Positions 23,239 through 31,325 of a stretch of DNA of 40,048 nucleotides are shown here, one piece after another (position 1 is the first letter of the stretch; the number at the start of each line of letters is the position of its first letter). The notes below the pieces were generated by a model, which was given only the letters and a program-made list of their open reading frames with translations, was not told the origin of the DNA and did not search any database. Location: the NCBI GenBank assembly GCA_020025345.1, contig JAHHSH010000007.1, positions 1 to 40,048 of the forward strand, written 5' to 3'. The translations under genes were made by a program, and so were the position numbers. The stretch comes from Oscillospiraceae bacterium (GTDB lineage: Bacteria > Bacillota > Clostridia > Oscillospirales > Oscillospiraceae).

Positions 23239-24174
23239 TTATTCATTTTTCCCCTCTACCGGGAACCCCCATTTATCAGAAGGCATGCAGGGACACACGC
23301 TCTCCAGCGAGGTGATCACCTTCGCCGCCAGACAAGTACCGATCTCCACCGCCTCGGCCATGGTCTTTCCGTAGGTCAGACCCGCCGACACGCCGGCACA
23401 GAAGGAGTCTCCGGCACCAGTGGTATCGCACACCTCTACCTTGCAGGCCGGACAGATACCCGCATTGCCCTGCTCGTCCACATACACCGAGCCATCGGCG
23501 CCCATTGTCACCACCATGGCAGGAATCCGGGCTGCAGCCACTCTCTCCGGTAAAATCGCCTGCAGCTCACTACAGCTCATGGCGCTGTAATCCTCACCGA
23601 AGAGGATCCCCGCCTCGTGGCAATTACAAATCACGCAGGCAAACTGCTCCATAGCTTCCCGGTGCTGCGCTGCAATGGTCATATTGGACACCACCGCAAA
23701 GAGGCGGGTATGGTACTTTTTCGCCAATTCCAGCGTCTTTTCCACGATCTCCTTATTAAGATCGATCTCGATAATCACAGAGTCTGCCTGAGAAAAGATC
23801 TCATCGCCCTTTTCCTCCAGCACCTCCAACAGCGGCAGCATATTGGGACGCTGGGAGACGGAGCTGGCCAGATCGCCTTCCTCGTCAAAAATAGCCAGCC
23901 ATGTTCCCATACCGTCCGACCGTGTGAGCACATAATCTGTATTCACGCCACGCTCTTGCAAGCGGCGTACCACATCACCGCCCATCGGCGTATCGTTCAC
24001 GATTCCCAAATAGGTAGGATGCAGCCCCAAATTGGCGATATCCTCCGCAACATTTCGTGCTACGCCGCCGTGGACATACTTGACCGTGCCCACATTGCAG
24101 CCGTTCGCCACATACACATCCCTGGGGAAGCCTTTAATATCAACAAAAGTGGCACCCATCACTACAATTCCCAT
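23239..24174 (-). CDS. PfkB/ribokinase-family sugar or nucleoside kinase
   Basis: A 311-residue kinase of the PfkB family that phosphorylates a sugar or nucleoside with ATP. The C-terminal signature DTTGAGDSFCAG holds the catalytic base Asp256, and the N-terminal GGVARNVAEDIANLG is the other family motif. The overall pattern (ADSVIIEIDLN in the middle) is closest to pseudouridine-kinase-like members, but the substrate is not certain, and no pseudouridine-5'-phosphate glycosidase gene is adjacent. ATG 24174 follows AAGGAGA by several bases. An upstream frame to 24435 overlaps the divergent promoter and is rejected. Confidence 0.92.
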   Translation of the reverse strand: MGIVVMGATFVDIKGFPRDVYVANGCNVGTVKYVHGGVARNVAEDIANLGLHPTYLGIVNDTPMGGDVVRRLQERGVNTDYVLTRSDGMGTWLAIFDEEGDLASSVSQRPNMLPLLEVLEEKGDEIFSQADSVIIEIDLNKEIVEKTLELAKKYHTRLFAVVSNMTIAAQHREAMEQFACVICNCHEAGILFGEDYSAMSCSELQAILPERVAAARIPAMVVTMGADGSVYVDEQGNAGICPACKVEVCDTTGAGDSFCAGVSAGLTYGKTMAEAVEIGTCLAAKVITSLESVCPCMPSDKWGFPVEGKNE

Positions 24175-24282
24175 ACTGCTCTCTCCTTGCGCTAAATTAC
24201 TCCTATCATACCACATTTTCGGCGAAAAGCAACGAAAACCGCCGTTTTTGCTGCAAAGCCAAAAATCTCCATGCGCCGCCCT

Positions 24283-24311
24283 TTGACAGATGGCAGCGTC
24301 CGCACTATAAT
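24283..24311 (+). promoter_or_regulatory. Perfect consensus promoter of the SpoU methyltransferase gene
   Basis: TTGACA (24283-24288), a 17-base spacer and TATAAT (24306-24311) match the primary-sigma consensus exactly, giving a leader of about 28 bases before the ATG at 24346. Confidence 0.88.
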
Positions 24312-24345
24312 ATGGTTTGCAATATCCGCCGAAAAGGAGACAAGT

Positions 24346-25170
24346 ATGGCCAACATTATTGAAATCACCGACTTCAGCGCCCCGGAGCTGGACGTCTACG
24401 CGCGGCTCACCGAGGCGCAGCTGCTCAACCGTCACTGTCTGACAGACGGCCTTTTCATCGCCGAAAGCCCTCTGGTCATTGGAAGAGCGCTGGACGCCGG
24501 GTGCGTTCCCGTCTCCTTTTTAATGGAGCGTAAACATATTGAAGGAGAGGCGGCACCGCTGATCGCCCGCTGTGGTGATCTACCGGTATATACCGCGCCC
24601 TTTGACGTATTGACCCAGCTGACCGGCTTTCGTCTGACGCGTGGTATGCTGTGCGCCATGCACCGCCCCCCTCTGCTCTCCGCCGAGGAGATCTGCCATG
24701 GCGCTCGCCGCATCGCCGTTTTGGAAAGCGTGATGAACCCCACCAATGTGGGCGCTATCTTCCGCTCCGCCGCCGCGCTGCACATGGATGCCGTGCTGCT
24801 GACGCCGGGATGCAGCAACCCTCTCTACCGCCGCTCCGCCCGTGTCAGTATGGGCACTGTGTTCCAGATCCCTTGGGCCTACATCGGGGACGCTATGGAG
24901 GATTGGCCGGAAAAGGGCATGGAGCGCCTGCGCGCCATGGGCTTCAAGACGGCTGCCATGGCCTTGGAGGATGACTCTGTCTCCATTGACGATCCCCGTC
25001 TGGCCGCCGAGGAAAAGCTGGCCATCGTACTGGGCACCGAGGGAGACGGCCTTGCCCAAACCACCATCTCCCGCTGCGACTACACGGTACGCATCCCCAT
25101 GTCCCACGGCGTGGATTCCCTCAACGTGGCCGCCGCCAGCGCCGTGGCTTTCTGGCAGCTGGGGCGATAA
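24346..25170 (+). CDS. SpoU/TrmH-family RNA 2'-O-methyltransferase
   Basis: A 274-residue enzyme that methylates a ribose 2'-OH of rRNA or tRNA using SAM. The three SpoU motifs that form the trefoil knot are present: motif 1 NPTNVGAIFRSA, motif 2 LGTEGDGL and motif 3 IPMSHGVDSLNVAAASAV. An N-terminal ~110-residue substrate-binding part with IAESPLVIGRALD precedes them. The ATG is chosen for its AAGGAGA ribosome site; an upstream in-frame start at 24271 would lie before the promoter. The target nucleotide is unknown. The gene is monocistronic. Confidence 0.94.
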   Translation: MANIIEITDFSAPELDVYARLTEAQLLNRHCLTDGLFIAESPLVIGRALDAGCVPVSFLMERKHIEGEAAPLIARCGDLPVYTAPFDVLTQLTGFRLTRGMLCAMHRPPLLSAEEICHGARRIAVLESVMNPTNVGAIFRSAAALHMDAVLLTPGCSNPLYRRSARVSMGTVFQIPWAYIGDAMEDWPEKGMERLRAMGFKTAAMALEDDSVSIDDPRLAAEEKLAIVLGTEGDGLAQTTISRCDYTVRIPMSHGVDSLNVAAASAVAFWQLGR

Positions 25171-25188
25171 TCTTCTCTATCAAAGCGT

Positions 25189-25219
25189 AAAAAAACCGCC
25201 TTTACAGGCGGTTTTTTTA
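25189..25219. terminator. Bidirectional terminator between SpoU and cls genes
   Basis: AAAAACCGCCT (25191-25201) pairs with AGGCGGTTTTT (25206-25216), loop TTAC, with A- and T-runs on the two sides of a convergent gene pair. Confidence 0.9.
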
Positions 25220-25222
25220 TTT

Positions 25223-26800
25223 TTACAGCAGGGGCGCCAGTGCCTTGAGCACGAAGCCGCACAGGCGCATGGACAGCTTCTCGTGGCGCACCGTCTGGTA
25301 GGTAACGGCGCGGCACTTGGTCAATGTCTCCTGTACATCCCTCTCAATGGCAGGGATGGAACGCGTCTTATACATGTAGTTGGCGCACTCAAAATGGTGG
25401 TAGAGGCTGCGATAATCCAGATTGATGGTACCCACCACCGCCTCCTGATCGTCGCTGACAAACACCTTGGCATGGACAAAGCCCGGTACATACTCATAAA
25501 TTTTCACGCCGGAGTCCATTAAGGAGCAATAGTGGGTTTTTGCCAGCGCATAGGGCAGCTTCTTATCCGGGATTCCCGGCAAAATCAGCACCACGTCTAC
25601 GCCGCGCTCAGCGGCATACTTCAACGCCGACTCCATCTCACCGTCCAAAATGAGGTAAGGCGTCATGATATGGACATAGCGCTTGGCCCGGTTAAGGATG
25701 TCGATATACACCTGCTCGCCCACCTTATCGCTGTCCAGAGGGCAGTCTCCGTAGGGGATCACATAGCCCTCGGCCTCCGGCAGTTCCAGATGCGTTCCCA
25801 GATAACGATCAAACTCCGGCGCTCTTTCATGGATACTCCACATCTGCAAAAAGAGGAGCGTAAAGGTCTGTACAGCCGCGCCCTCCACCATGACCGCCGT
25901 ATCCTTCCAGTGGCCGAAGCGTTCAATGCGGTTGATATACTCATCGGCCAGATTCACGCCGCCGGTGAAAGCCACCTTGCCGTCGATCACCAGAATTTTC
26001 CGGTGGTCACGGTAGTTGTAGTGGGTCGAGACAAACGGCGTCAGCGGCGCAAAAACGCGGCACTGGATGCCCAGCTTTTCCAATTCCTTGGGATAGCTGT
26101 GGGGCAGCAGCGCAAATTCGCAGGTACCGTCGTACATGACCCAGACTTCCACGCCCTCGGCAGCTTTCCGTGCCAGGATTTCCAGCACGCGTCCCCACAT
26201 CAACCCTTCATCAATGATGAAATACTCCAAAAAGATGAACTTTTCCGCCTTCTCCAGCTGGCGCAGCAACACTTCAAACTTGGCCTCGCCTATGGGGAAA
26301 TAGGTGGTTTCCGTGGCGTCATAGACCGGAAAGCCCTCGCGGCGCAAATAATGCGCCAGTGCTGCCGCTCCGGGATCCTCCCTGGCAAATCTCTCCGCCA
26401 CGTTCTCGTCTTGCTGCACCTTGTCCTTCGTCTCCTCCATGAGCTGGTTGAGCACTTCCTTCAACGCCCGGTGCCCCAAATCACTCTGGGTATAGAGATA
26501 TAAAAGCGCACCAAACACCGGCAGCACCGTGATGACCACCAGCCATGTCAGCTTCACCGCATTGTCGGCTCGGCTGTTAAAGAGAAAGAGCACCATGACC
26601 ACATTCAGAACCATAGCCGCGCCCACATAGTGAGGGATGAAGCGCTGGAAACGCAGCATTAGACCAACCAGCAGCGCGATCTGCACCAGCAGCAGAAGAA
26701 TGATCATGCCCATTCGACTAAACAGAATGTGGAAAATTCCTTTACGGCCTCTTTTTTTCAGAAGCTGGATTCCCGTGTTCTCCATATTGCGCTCGTTCAT
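25223..26800 (-). CDS. cls: Cardiolipin synthase (phospholipase D type)
   Basis: Condenses two phosphatidylglycerols to cardiolipin at the cytoplasmic membrane. The 525 residues have an N-terminal pair of membrane helices (about 30-50 and 57-75, then 85-103) with the PLDNc-type FNSRADNAVKLTW linker. Two HKD active-site motifs follow: His266-x-Lys268-x4-Asp273 (DHRKILVID) and His443-x-Lys445-x4-Asp450 (VHAKVFVSD). The length is typical of ClsA-like enzymes. The ATG at 26800 has GGAGG six bases upstream. The downstream terminator is shared with the converging SpoU gene. Confidence 0.95.
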   Translation of the reverse strand: MNERNMENTGIQLLKKRGRKGIFHILFSRMGMIILLLLVQIALLVGLMLRFQRFIPHYVGAAMVLNVVMVLFLFNSRADNAVKLTWLVVITVLPVFGALLYLYTQSDLGHRALKEVLNQLMEETKDKVQQDENVAERFAREDPGAAALAHYLRREGFPVYDATETTYFPIGEAKFEVLLRQLEKAEKFIFLEYFIIDEGLMWGRVLEILARKAAEGVEVWVMYDGTCEFALLPHSYPKELEKLGIQCRVFAPLTPFVSTHYNYRDHRKILVIDGKVAFTGGVNLADEYINRIERFGHWKDTAVMVEGAAVQTFTLLFLQMWSIHERAPEFDRYLGTHLELPEAEGYVIPYGDCPLDSDKVGEQVYIDILNRAKRYVHIMTPYLILDGEMESALKYAAERGVDVVLILPGIPDKKLPYALAKTHYCSLMDSGVKIYEYVPGFVHAKVFVSDDQEAVVGTINLDYRSLYHHFECANYMYKTRSIPAIERDVQETLTKCRAVTYQTVRHEKLSMRLCGFVLKALAPLL

Positions 26801-26828
26801 TCTGTTCCTCCTCTCCGCATATCGATAT

Positions 26829-26863
26829 AAAAAAGGCAGGCATCCCCTTGGGAGGATGCCTGC
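26829..26863 (-). terminator. Terminator after the 74-residue protein gene
   Basis: GCAGGCATCC (26836-26845) pairs with GGATGCCTGC (26854-26863); on the minus strand it is followed by CTTTTTTATA. It separates the small gene from cls. Confidence 0.82.
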
Positions 26864-26960
26864 AAAATCGTGTTTCTATTCTTTCAGGCAAATAACAGCG
26901 ATCCCTCGCCGCCTACATTGTAACGCCAAGCCTGTTTCCTGTCAACTCCTGTCGATTGCC

Positions 26961-27185
26961 TCACACCACCGCATCCACGGCGATGTGCTGCTGTCCGATT
27001 TCCACCCAGTGGACCCGCACGCGGCCGCTGCCGAAATCACTGGCGCAGAAACGGCAGTTGCCCACCTTGCCCTCTACCGGCACATCCCCGGAAAACACAG
27101 TCATAAAGCGGCAAATATAGTCCAGCAGCTCCCGGATGGCACCATCTGTCATGTCGCCCATCAAATAATCAAAAAACTTATTCAT
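26961..27185 (-). CDS. Uncharacterised 74-residue protein with a CxxC pair
   Basis: I do not recognise this protein. The ATG at 27185 has a perfect AGGAGG five bases upstream, and a strong terminator follows at 26829-26863, so it looks like a real, separately expressed gene. The N-terminal half is helical (KFFDYLMGDMTDGAIREL); the C-terminal half is strand-like, with NCRFCASDF and VRVHWVEIG. The two cysteines in CRFC could bind metal or form a redox pair. No signal peptide or membrane helix is seen. It may belong to an undescribed family of small cytosolic proteins; no function is claimed. Confidence 0.7.
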   Translation of the reverse strand: MNKFFDYLMGDMTDGAIRELLDYICRFMTVFSGDVPVEGKVGNCRFCASDFGSGRVRVHWVEIGQQHIAVDAVV

Positions 27186-27324
27186 AAGAACCTCCTGTAG
27201 CCCGGAATTCTGTTTCCTCTTGATCTTGGCCTTAGTATAGCAAGAGTTCTGTCCAAAAAACCTCCCACTTCCATGTCCTGTGCACCAACGTCTGCTCTTT
27301 TTTCCACATCTTAGCAAAAAACAC

Positions 27325-27353
27325 TTGACAGCAGCCCCCTTAGGTGATAATTT
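27325..27353 (+). promoter_or_regulatory. Promoter of the glycosyltransferase gene
   Basis: A perfect -35 TTGACA (27325-27330) lies 17 bases from TAATTT (27348-27353), or 15 from GATAAT (27346-27351). The operator palindrome starts right after it. Confidence 0.65.
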
Positions 27354-27380
27354 GAGTGTACTAAGACAGTTAATACACTC
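27354..27380 (+). promoter_or_regulatory. Palindromic operator over the transcription start (GntR/YtrA-like)
   Basis: GAGTGTACTAA (27354-27364) and TTAATACACTC (27370-27380) are 11-base arms of an inverted repeat with one mismatch and a five-base centre (GACAG). The half-site GTGTACT occurs again at 27387-27393. The form GTGTA...TACAC with internal TTAA resembles operators of YtrA-type GntR repressors (from memory). Its place over the start fits repression. No GntR gene is visible in the window. Confidence 0.6.
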
Positions 27381-27414
27381 AACACAGTGTACTGCCCTGT
27401 TCACAGGAGAAAGG

Positions 27415-28692
27415 ATGACCATCATGGAGATGCTGCAATGGACCAATACCGTTATCGGTATTTTGTTTTTCGTCCTCTACGCCTATCAGTTTCTATATAT
27501 TCCGGTACCGTGGCTGCGGCGTGAAAAGCCCCACAGCGCGCCGAAAGCCAATCGCTACGCCGTGCTGATCTGCGCCCGCAATGAAGAACAGGTCATCGGT
27601 GATCTGATTGCCAGCCTTCGTGCCCAGACCTACGATGCCGCCCCTGTTCGGATTTTCGTGCTGGCTGACAACTGCACCGACAGCACTGCCATCGTTGCCC
27701 GCTGTGCCGGCGCCACGGTCTATGAGCGCTTCAACACGGAAAAGGTGGGGAAGGGCTACGCCCTGCAGACCCTGCTGCACTATCTGGAGCGAGACTGTCC
27801 CGACGGCTTTGACGGCTATTTCGTCTTTGACGCCGACAACATTCTGGAGCCGGATTACATCGAGCGGATGAACGAGACTTTTTCCGACGGGCACAAGATC
27901 GTCACCGGCTACCGCAACTCCAAGAACTACGGTGACAACTGGATCAGCGCCGGATACGCCCTGTGGTTCCTGCGGGAGAGCCGCTACCTCAACCACGCCC
28001 GGTTCCTGCTGGGTACCAGCTGTGCTATCTCCGGCACCGGCTTTCTTTTCAGCCGGGAAGTGCTGGAGGAGATGGGACCCTGGCCTTTCCACCTGCTGAC
28101 TGAGGACATCGAGTTCTCCGTCTATCAGATCACCCGCGGACAAAAGGTGGCCTTCTGCCCCGATGCCGTACTCTACGACGAGCAGCCCACCTCCTTCCGC
28201 CAGTCCTGGCGGCAGCGCCAGCGCTGGGCCAAGGGCTATCTGCAGGTATTCCGCTATTACGGAAAGGATCTTCTCCGCGGCATGGGACGGGGCAGCTTCT
28301 CCTGCTTTGATATGTCCATGTCCATTATGCCCGCTTTCCTCCTCACCACACTGAGCTTCCTTTGCAGCAGCACCATGGCAATCATAGGTATTCTCAGCGG
28401 CGTCGGTATTCTGCCCGCACTGCACGCTCTGGGTCAGATGTTCCTGAGCATGTACGCCACCCTCTTTTTCCTGGGGGTCGTGGCCACCGTCAGCGAGTGG
28501 CACTGCATCCACACCTCGGCTGCAAAGAAGATTGCCTATCTCTTCACTTTCCCCCTGTTTATGTTCACCTACCTCCCCATTTCCCTCTCCGTCCTCTTCC
28601 AAAAGGTGGAGTGGAAGCCCATCGAGCACCGTGTCTCCGCCGCCAGTATGCGCCGGCAGGGCGAGCAGAACCTGCTGCCCTTCGGAGAATAA
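27415..28692 (+). CDS. Family 2 glycosyltransferase, membrane-bound
   Basis: A 425-residue processive-type glycosyltransferase. The N-terminal helix (about 10-30) is followed by the GT-A domain: AVLICARNEE, Asp86 (LADNCTD), the metal-binding FDADN (Asp139/Asp141), TED (229-231) and Q(Q/R)xRW (QRQRW at 267-271). Three or four C-terminal helices follow (about 300-400). This is the layout of cellulose, hyaluronan and poly-GlcNAc synthases, so it probably extends a surface polysaccharide or glycolipid; the sugar is unknown. ATG 27415 has AGGAGA five bases upstream; a second ATG at 27424 is possible. It is preceded by a regulated-looking promoter and ended by its own terminator. Confidence 0.9.
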   Translation: MTIMEMLQWTNTVIGILFFVLYAYQFLYIPVPWLRREKPHSAPKANRYAVLICARNEEQVIGDLIASLRAQTYDAAPVRIFVLADNCTDSTAIVARCAGATVYERFNTEKVGKGYALQTLLHYLERDCPDGFDGYFVFDADNILEPDYIERMNETFSDGHKIVTGYRNSKNYGDNWISAGYALWFLRESRYLNHARFLLGTSCAISGTGFLFSREVLEEMGPWPFHLLTEDIEFSVYQITRGQKVAFCPDAVLYDEQPTSFRQSWRQRQRWAKGYLQVFRYYGKDLLRGMGRGSFSCFDMSMSIMPAFLLTTLSFLCSSTMAIIGILSGVGILPALHALGQMFLSMYATLFFLGVVATVSEWHCIHTSAAKKIAYLFTFPLFMFTYLPISLSVLFQKVEWKPIEHRVSAASMRRQGEQNLLPFGE

Positions 28693-28740
28693 CCAACCTC
28701 TGTCTGCAGATGTGGCCGTCCTAAAACTTTTCCGCGCCGT

Positions 28741-28777
28741 AAAGGGCAGAAGCGTGCCGCTTCTGCCCTTTTTTCTC
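28741..28777 (+). terminator. Terminator after the glycosyltransferase gene
   Basis: A perfect 14-bp stem (28741-28754 with 28758-28771), loop TGC, and a T-run. Confidence 0.92.
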
Positions 28778-28781
28778 CTTC

Positions 28782-28810
28782 TTGTCATTTTTTGCCGCCC
28801 GTGCTACAAT
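28782..28810 (+). promoter_or_regulatory. Promoter of the Fe-S protein/queH operon
   Basis: TTGTCA (28782-28787), a 17-base spacer and TACAAT (28805-28810) lie between the terminator and the TTG start at 28846. Confidence 0.7.
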
Positions 28811-28845
28811 ACTTAAAAGATCATAACCTTAGGAGGTGGGCGATC

Positions 28846-30027
28846 TTGCCTCAAAACCAAAATAATATGCCCCATCTGGCCCCTAAAGACCTGTGTACCG
28901 GCTGCAGCGCCTGTGCCAACGGCTGTCCCAAGGGTGCCATTCATATGCTGCCCGACCGTGAGGGCTTTCTCTATCCCACGGTGACGGATGCCTGCATCCA
29001 GTGTGGTCACTGCACCCATATCTGCCCTGCACTCAAAGAGCGGGAACTGCGCCCCGAGCCCATGGTCTTTGCCGCATGGAACCCCGATGAGGAAGCGCGC
29101 AAAGTATCCACCTCCGGCGGTGTCTTCACGCTGCTGGCGGAGTATATCTTAGAGGACGGCGGCGTGGTATTCGGTGCCGCTATGTCGCGGGATCTGCAGG
29201 TACGGCACATCGCCGTCAAGTCCAAGGAGCAGCTTCCTCTCCTCCAGGGTGCCAAGCTGGTGCAAAGCGAGATCGGTGATACCTACAGCCGTGTGCGGCA
29301 CTATCTGGATCGCGGCCGCCGCGTTCTCTTTACCGGTACGCCCTGCCAGGTGGACGGCCTGTACCGCTTCCTGGGCGAGCATCCGGAAAAGCTGCTGACC
29401 TGCGACATTCTCTGTCACGGTGTTCCCTCGCCCGGCGTGTGGTGTCAGCTGGTTCATTCCATGACCTATATCAAGCAAAAGAAGCCTCTGTCTGTTAATT
29501 TCTACAGTAAGGCAGGCGGCCAGCGGGAGCGGCGTTTCCATGTGCTTTTTGAGGGCGGCGGCACCTATGACGCGCCTTTCTCCAAAACCGAGTTCGGCCG
29601 CGGCATCGCCCACGGGCTTTTCCTGCGCCCTGCCTGTCACAGCTGCTCCTACGCCTGCACCGACCGTGTGGCCGACCTTTCTCTGGGTTCTTATCAAAAT
29701 CTCCCCAAGGATTTCTATCCCGAGGAGCAAGACCGCGGCATCTGCCTTTTACTGGTCAACTCCCCTAAGGGCGCCCATATGTTCGACCTGCTGCCCTTAA
29801 AGCGGGAGAAGCGCTCTTTGGAGGAGGCAGTAGCCGGCAACTCCGCCCTGTCCCAGCCGCCGGAGGCCTCAGAAGATCGCAGCGCTTTCTTCAACGCCTT
29901 TGCCCAGCAGTCCTTCCAGCAGGTCTGTGATCAGTTCCTGCGCTCCAATGCCCTGTCCCACGTTAGAAAAAGCGGGAAAGTGAAAAAGTCTTTCCGCTTC
30001 CCCAACCCCTTCCGCAAGAAGAAATAA
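28846..30027 (+). CDS. Two-[4Fe-4S] FrhB/FdhB-like protein (coenzyme F420 hydrogenase beta-subunit family)
   Basis: A 393-residue iron-sulfur protein. The N-terminal ferredoxin domain has two clusters (CTGCSACANGC and CIQCGHCTHIC). The rest matches the FrhB/FdhB N- and C-terminal domains (STSGGVFTLLAEYI, TGTPCQVDGL, DILCHGVPSP, CHSCSYACTDRVADLSLG), with further cysteines that may hold more clusters. In archaea FrhB is the F420-flavin subunit; bacterial homologues often occur in polysaccharide clusters and their reaction is unknown. The TTG at 28846 is chosen because AGGAGG lies nine bases upstream; the first ATG at 28867 would be too far away. The basic C-terminus (FPNPFRKKK) is unusual. It is co-transcribed with queH 15 bases on. 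Confidence 0.9.
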   Translation: MPQNQNNMPHLAPKDLCTGCSACANGCPKGAIHMLPDREGFLYPTVTDACIQCGHCTHICPALKERELRPEPMVFAAWNPDEEARKVSTSGGVFTLLAEYILEDGGVVFGAAMSRDLQVRHIAVKSKEQLPLLQGAKLVQSEIGDTYSRVRHYLDRGRRVLFTGTPCQVDGLYRFLGEHPEKLLTCDILCHGVPSPGVWCQLVHSMTYIKQKKPLSVNFYSKAGGQRERRFHVLFEGGGTYDAPFSKTEFGRGIAHGLFLRPACHSCSYACTDRVADLSLGSYQNLPKDFYPEEQDRGICLLLVNSPKGAHMFDLLPLKREKRSLEEAVAGNSALSQPPEASEDRSAFFNAFAQQSFQQVCDQFLRSNALSHVRKSGKVKKSFRFPNPFRKKK

Positions 30028-30042
30028 GGAGATACCCCCTCT

Positions 30043-30618
30043 ATGGAAAAAACACTATTACACTGCTGCTGTGCGCCCTGTTCCGTAGCCTGCATCCAAA
30101 TGCTGCGCGCCGACGGAATCGAGCCCACCGCCCTTTGGTATAACCCCACCATTCATCCCTATCAGGAGTACAAGGCCCGCCGCGACACGCTGATCGCCTA
30201 CGCGCCTACCATCAACATGGAGCTCATTGTGGAGGAGAACTACGGCCTGCGGGATTTTGTCCGCAACGTGGCAGATGATATCGACCACCGCTGTGCCAAG
30301 TGTTACGGAATGCGCCTTGACCACACAGCCCAGTATGCCGCAGAGCACGGCTTTACCTCCTTCACCTCCACACTGTTCATCAGTCCCTATCAAAACCACG
30401 AGCTGATGAAGGAGATCGCGCAGGAGGCGGCGGAGCGCCACGGCGTCACTTTCCTGTACAAGGATTTCCGCCCCGATTTCCGCAAGGGGCAGCAGGAGGC
30501 CCGAGAGCTGGGCCTCTATATGCAGAAATACTGCGGCTGCATCTTCAGCGAGGAGGATCGCTATCACAAGCAGATCCTCCGGGATATGAAGGAGCCGGAA
30601 AAGCACTTTATCCCCTAA
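30043..30618 (+). CDS. queH: Epoxyqueuosine reductase QueH
   Basis: QueH (formerly DUF208) reduces epoxyqueuosine in tRNA to queuosine, the last step of Q synthesis, in place of the cobalamin-dependent QueG. The 191 residues show the family cysteines: HCCCAPC (Cys8-10 and Cys13), RCAKCYGMRL (Cys84 and Cys87) and KYCGC (Cys164 and Cys166), which bind a [4Fe-4S] cluster and a nearby metal. The SFTSTLFISPYQNH segment is also typical. The AAGGAG ribosome site overlaps the end of the upstream gene. Its partner genes for Q synthesis or salvage are not in the window. The Fe-S protein before it may supply electrons (inference). Confidence 0.95.
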   Translation: MEKTLLHCCCAPCSVACIQMLRADGIEPTALWYNPTIHPYQEYKARRDTLIAYAPTINMELIVEENYGLRDFVRNVADDIDHRCAKCYGMRLDHTAQYAAEHGFTSFTSTLFISPYQNHELMKEIAQEAAERHGVTFLYKDFRPDFRKGQQEARELGLYMQKYCGCIFSEEDRYHKQILRDMKEPEKHFIP

Positions 30619-30696
30619 AACCGCACCGTTCATCTGCAGTAAATACAACTAAAAAACAACCATATCTAAACCTAAAAACAACTACTATTATAAACG

Positions 30697-30736
30697 TTAA
30701 AAGGAGCGTATCGAACCTTCGATACGCTCCTTTTCA
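30697..30736. terminator. Bidirectional terminator after queH
   Basis: A 17-bp perfect inverted repeat (30699-30715 with 30718-30734), centre CC, with A and T runs outside. It separates queH and the converging ACT-domain gene. Confidence 0.9.
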
Positions 30737-30772
30737 TTTTACGCACAGCTTCCCCATGGACAGTTTTCGCTT

Positions 30773-31210
30773 TTAGCCCGCCAAAATTTCAAATTTCAGC
30801 ACACCCTCGGCAGAGCCCACGCGCGCCACCATCTCGTCCAGTCCCTCCACCATCTCGCTGGTCTCGGCAGAAATGGTAACACCGGCGCAGCCGTTGGTGG
30901 GAATGGTCTGGTTGATGGTCAGTATATTTGCGCCGGAGTTGGCAAAAATAGACAGGTAGTGGCTCAGCACACCGGGATTGTCCTTCAAAAGGGCGTAGAA
31001 AGTGATGATGTGGCCGGCCTTCATATCCTGAAAGGGCTGCACCGCATCCTTATATTTGTAGAAAGCGCTGCGGCTGATGCCGGTCAGCCGGGCAGCCTCC
31101 CCCACTGTGGTGGCTTCCCCCACCTGCAGCATCCGCTTGGCCTCTGCCACCTTCACGAAAATATCCGGCAGCGCATCCGCCGCCACAATATAGAACTTGC
31201 GTTTATTCAT
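30773..31210 (-). CDS. ACT domain-containing protein (UPF0735/PheB family)
   Basis: A 145-residue protein with an N-terminal helix-turn-helix-like region (VGEAARLTGISRSAFYKYKD, about 36-55) and a C-terminal ACT domain (about 68-142: ITFYALLKDNPGVLSHYLSIFA, then GVTISAE). ACT domains bind amino acids, so this is probably an amino-acid-sensing regulator; PheB of Bacillus belongs to the same family. The target is unknown and no biosynthesis gene is next to it. ATG 31210 is preceded by GGGAG seven bases away. It diverges from the ytvI-like gene. Confidence 0.9.
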   Translation of the reverse strand: MNKRKFYIVAADALPDIFVKVAEAKRMLQVGEATTVGEAARLTGISRSAFYKYKDAVQPFQDMKAGHIITFYALLKDNPGVLSHYLSIFANSGANILTINQTIPTNGCAGVTISAETSEMVEGLDEMVARVGSAEGVLKFEILAG

Positions 31211-31325
31211 GGTCGTTCTCCCATCAGCCCCGAAAGGCGTCCGCCATTCGGGTACATTTGTGTTTATACTATCGTACCATGTCCTGCCGCAAAATACAAC
31301 TGTTTTTTTGAGGAGGCTTCACCGC

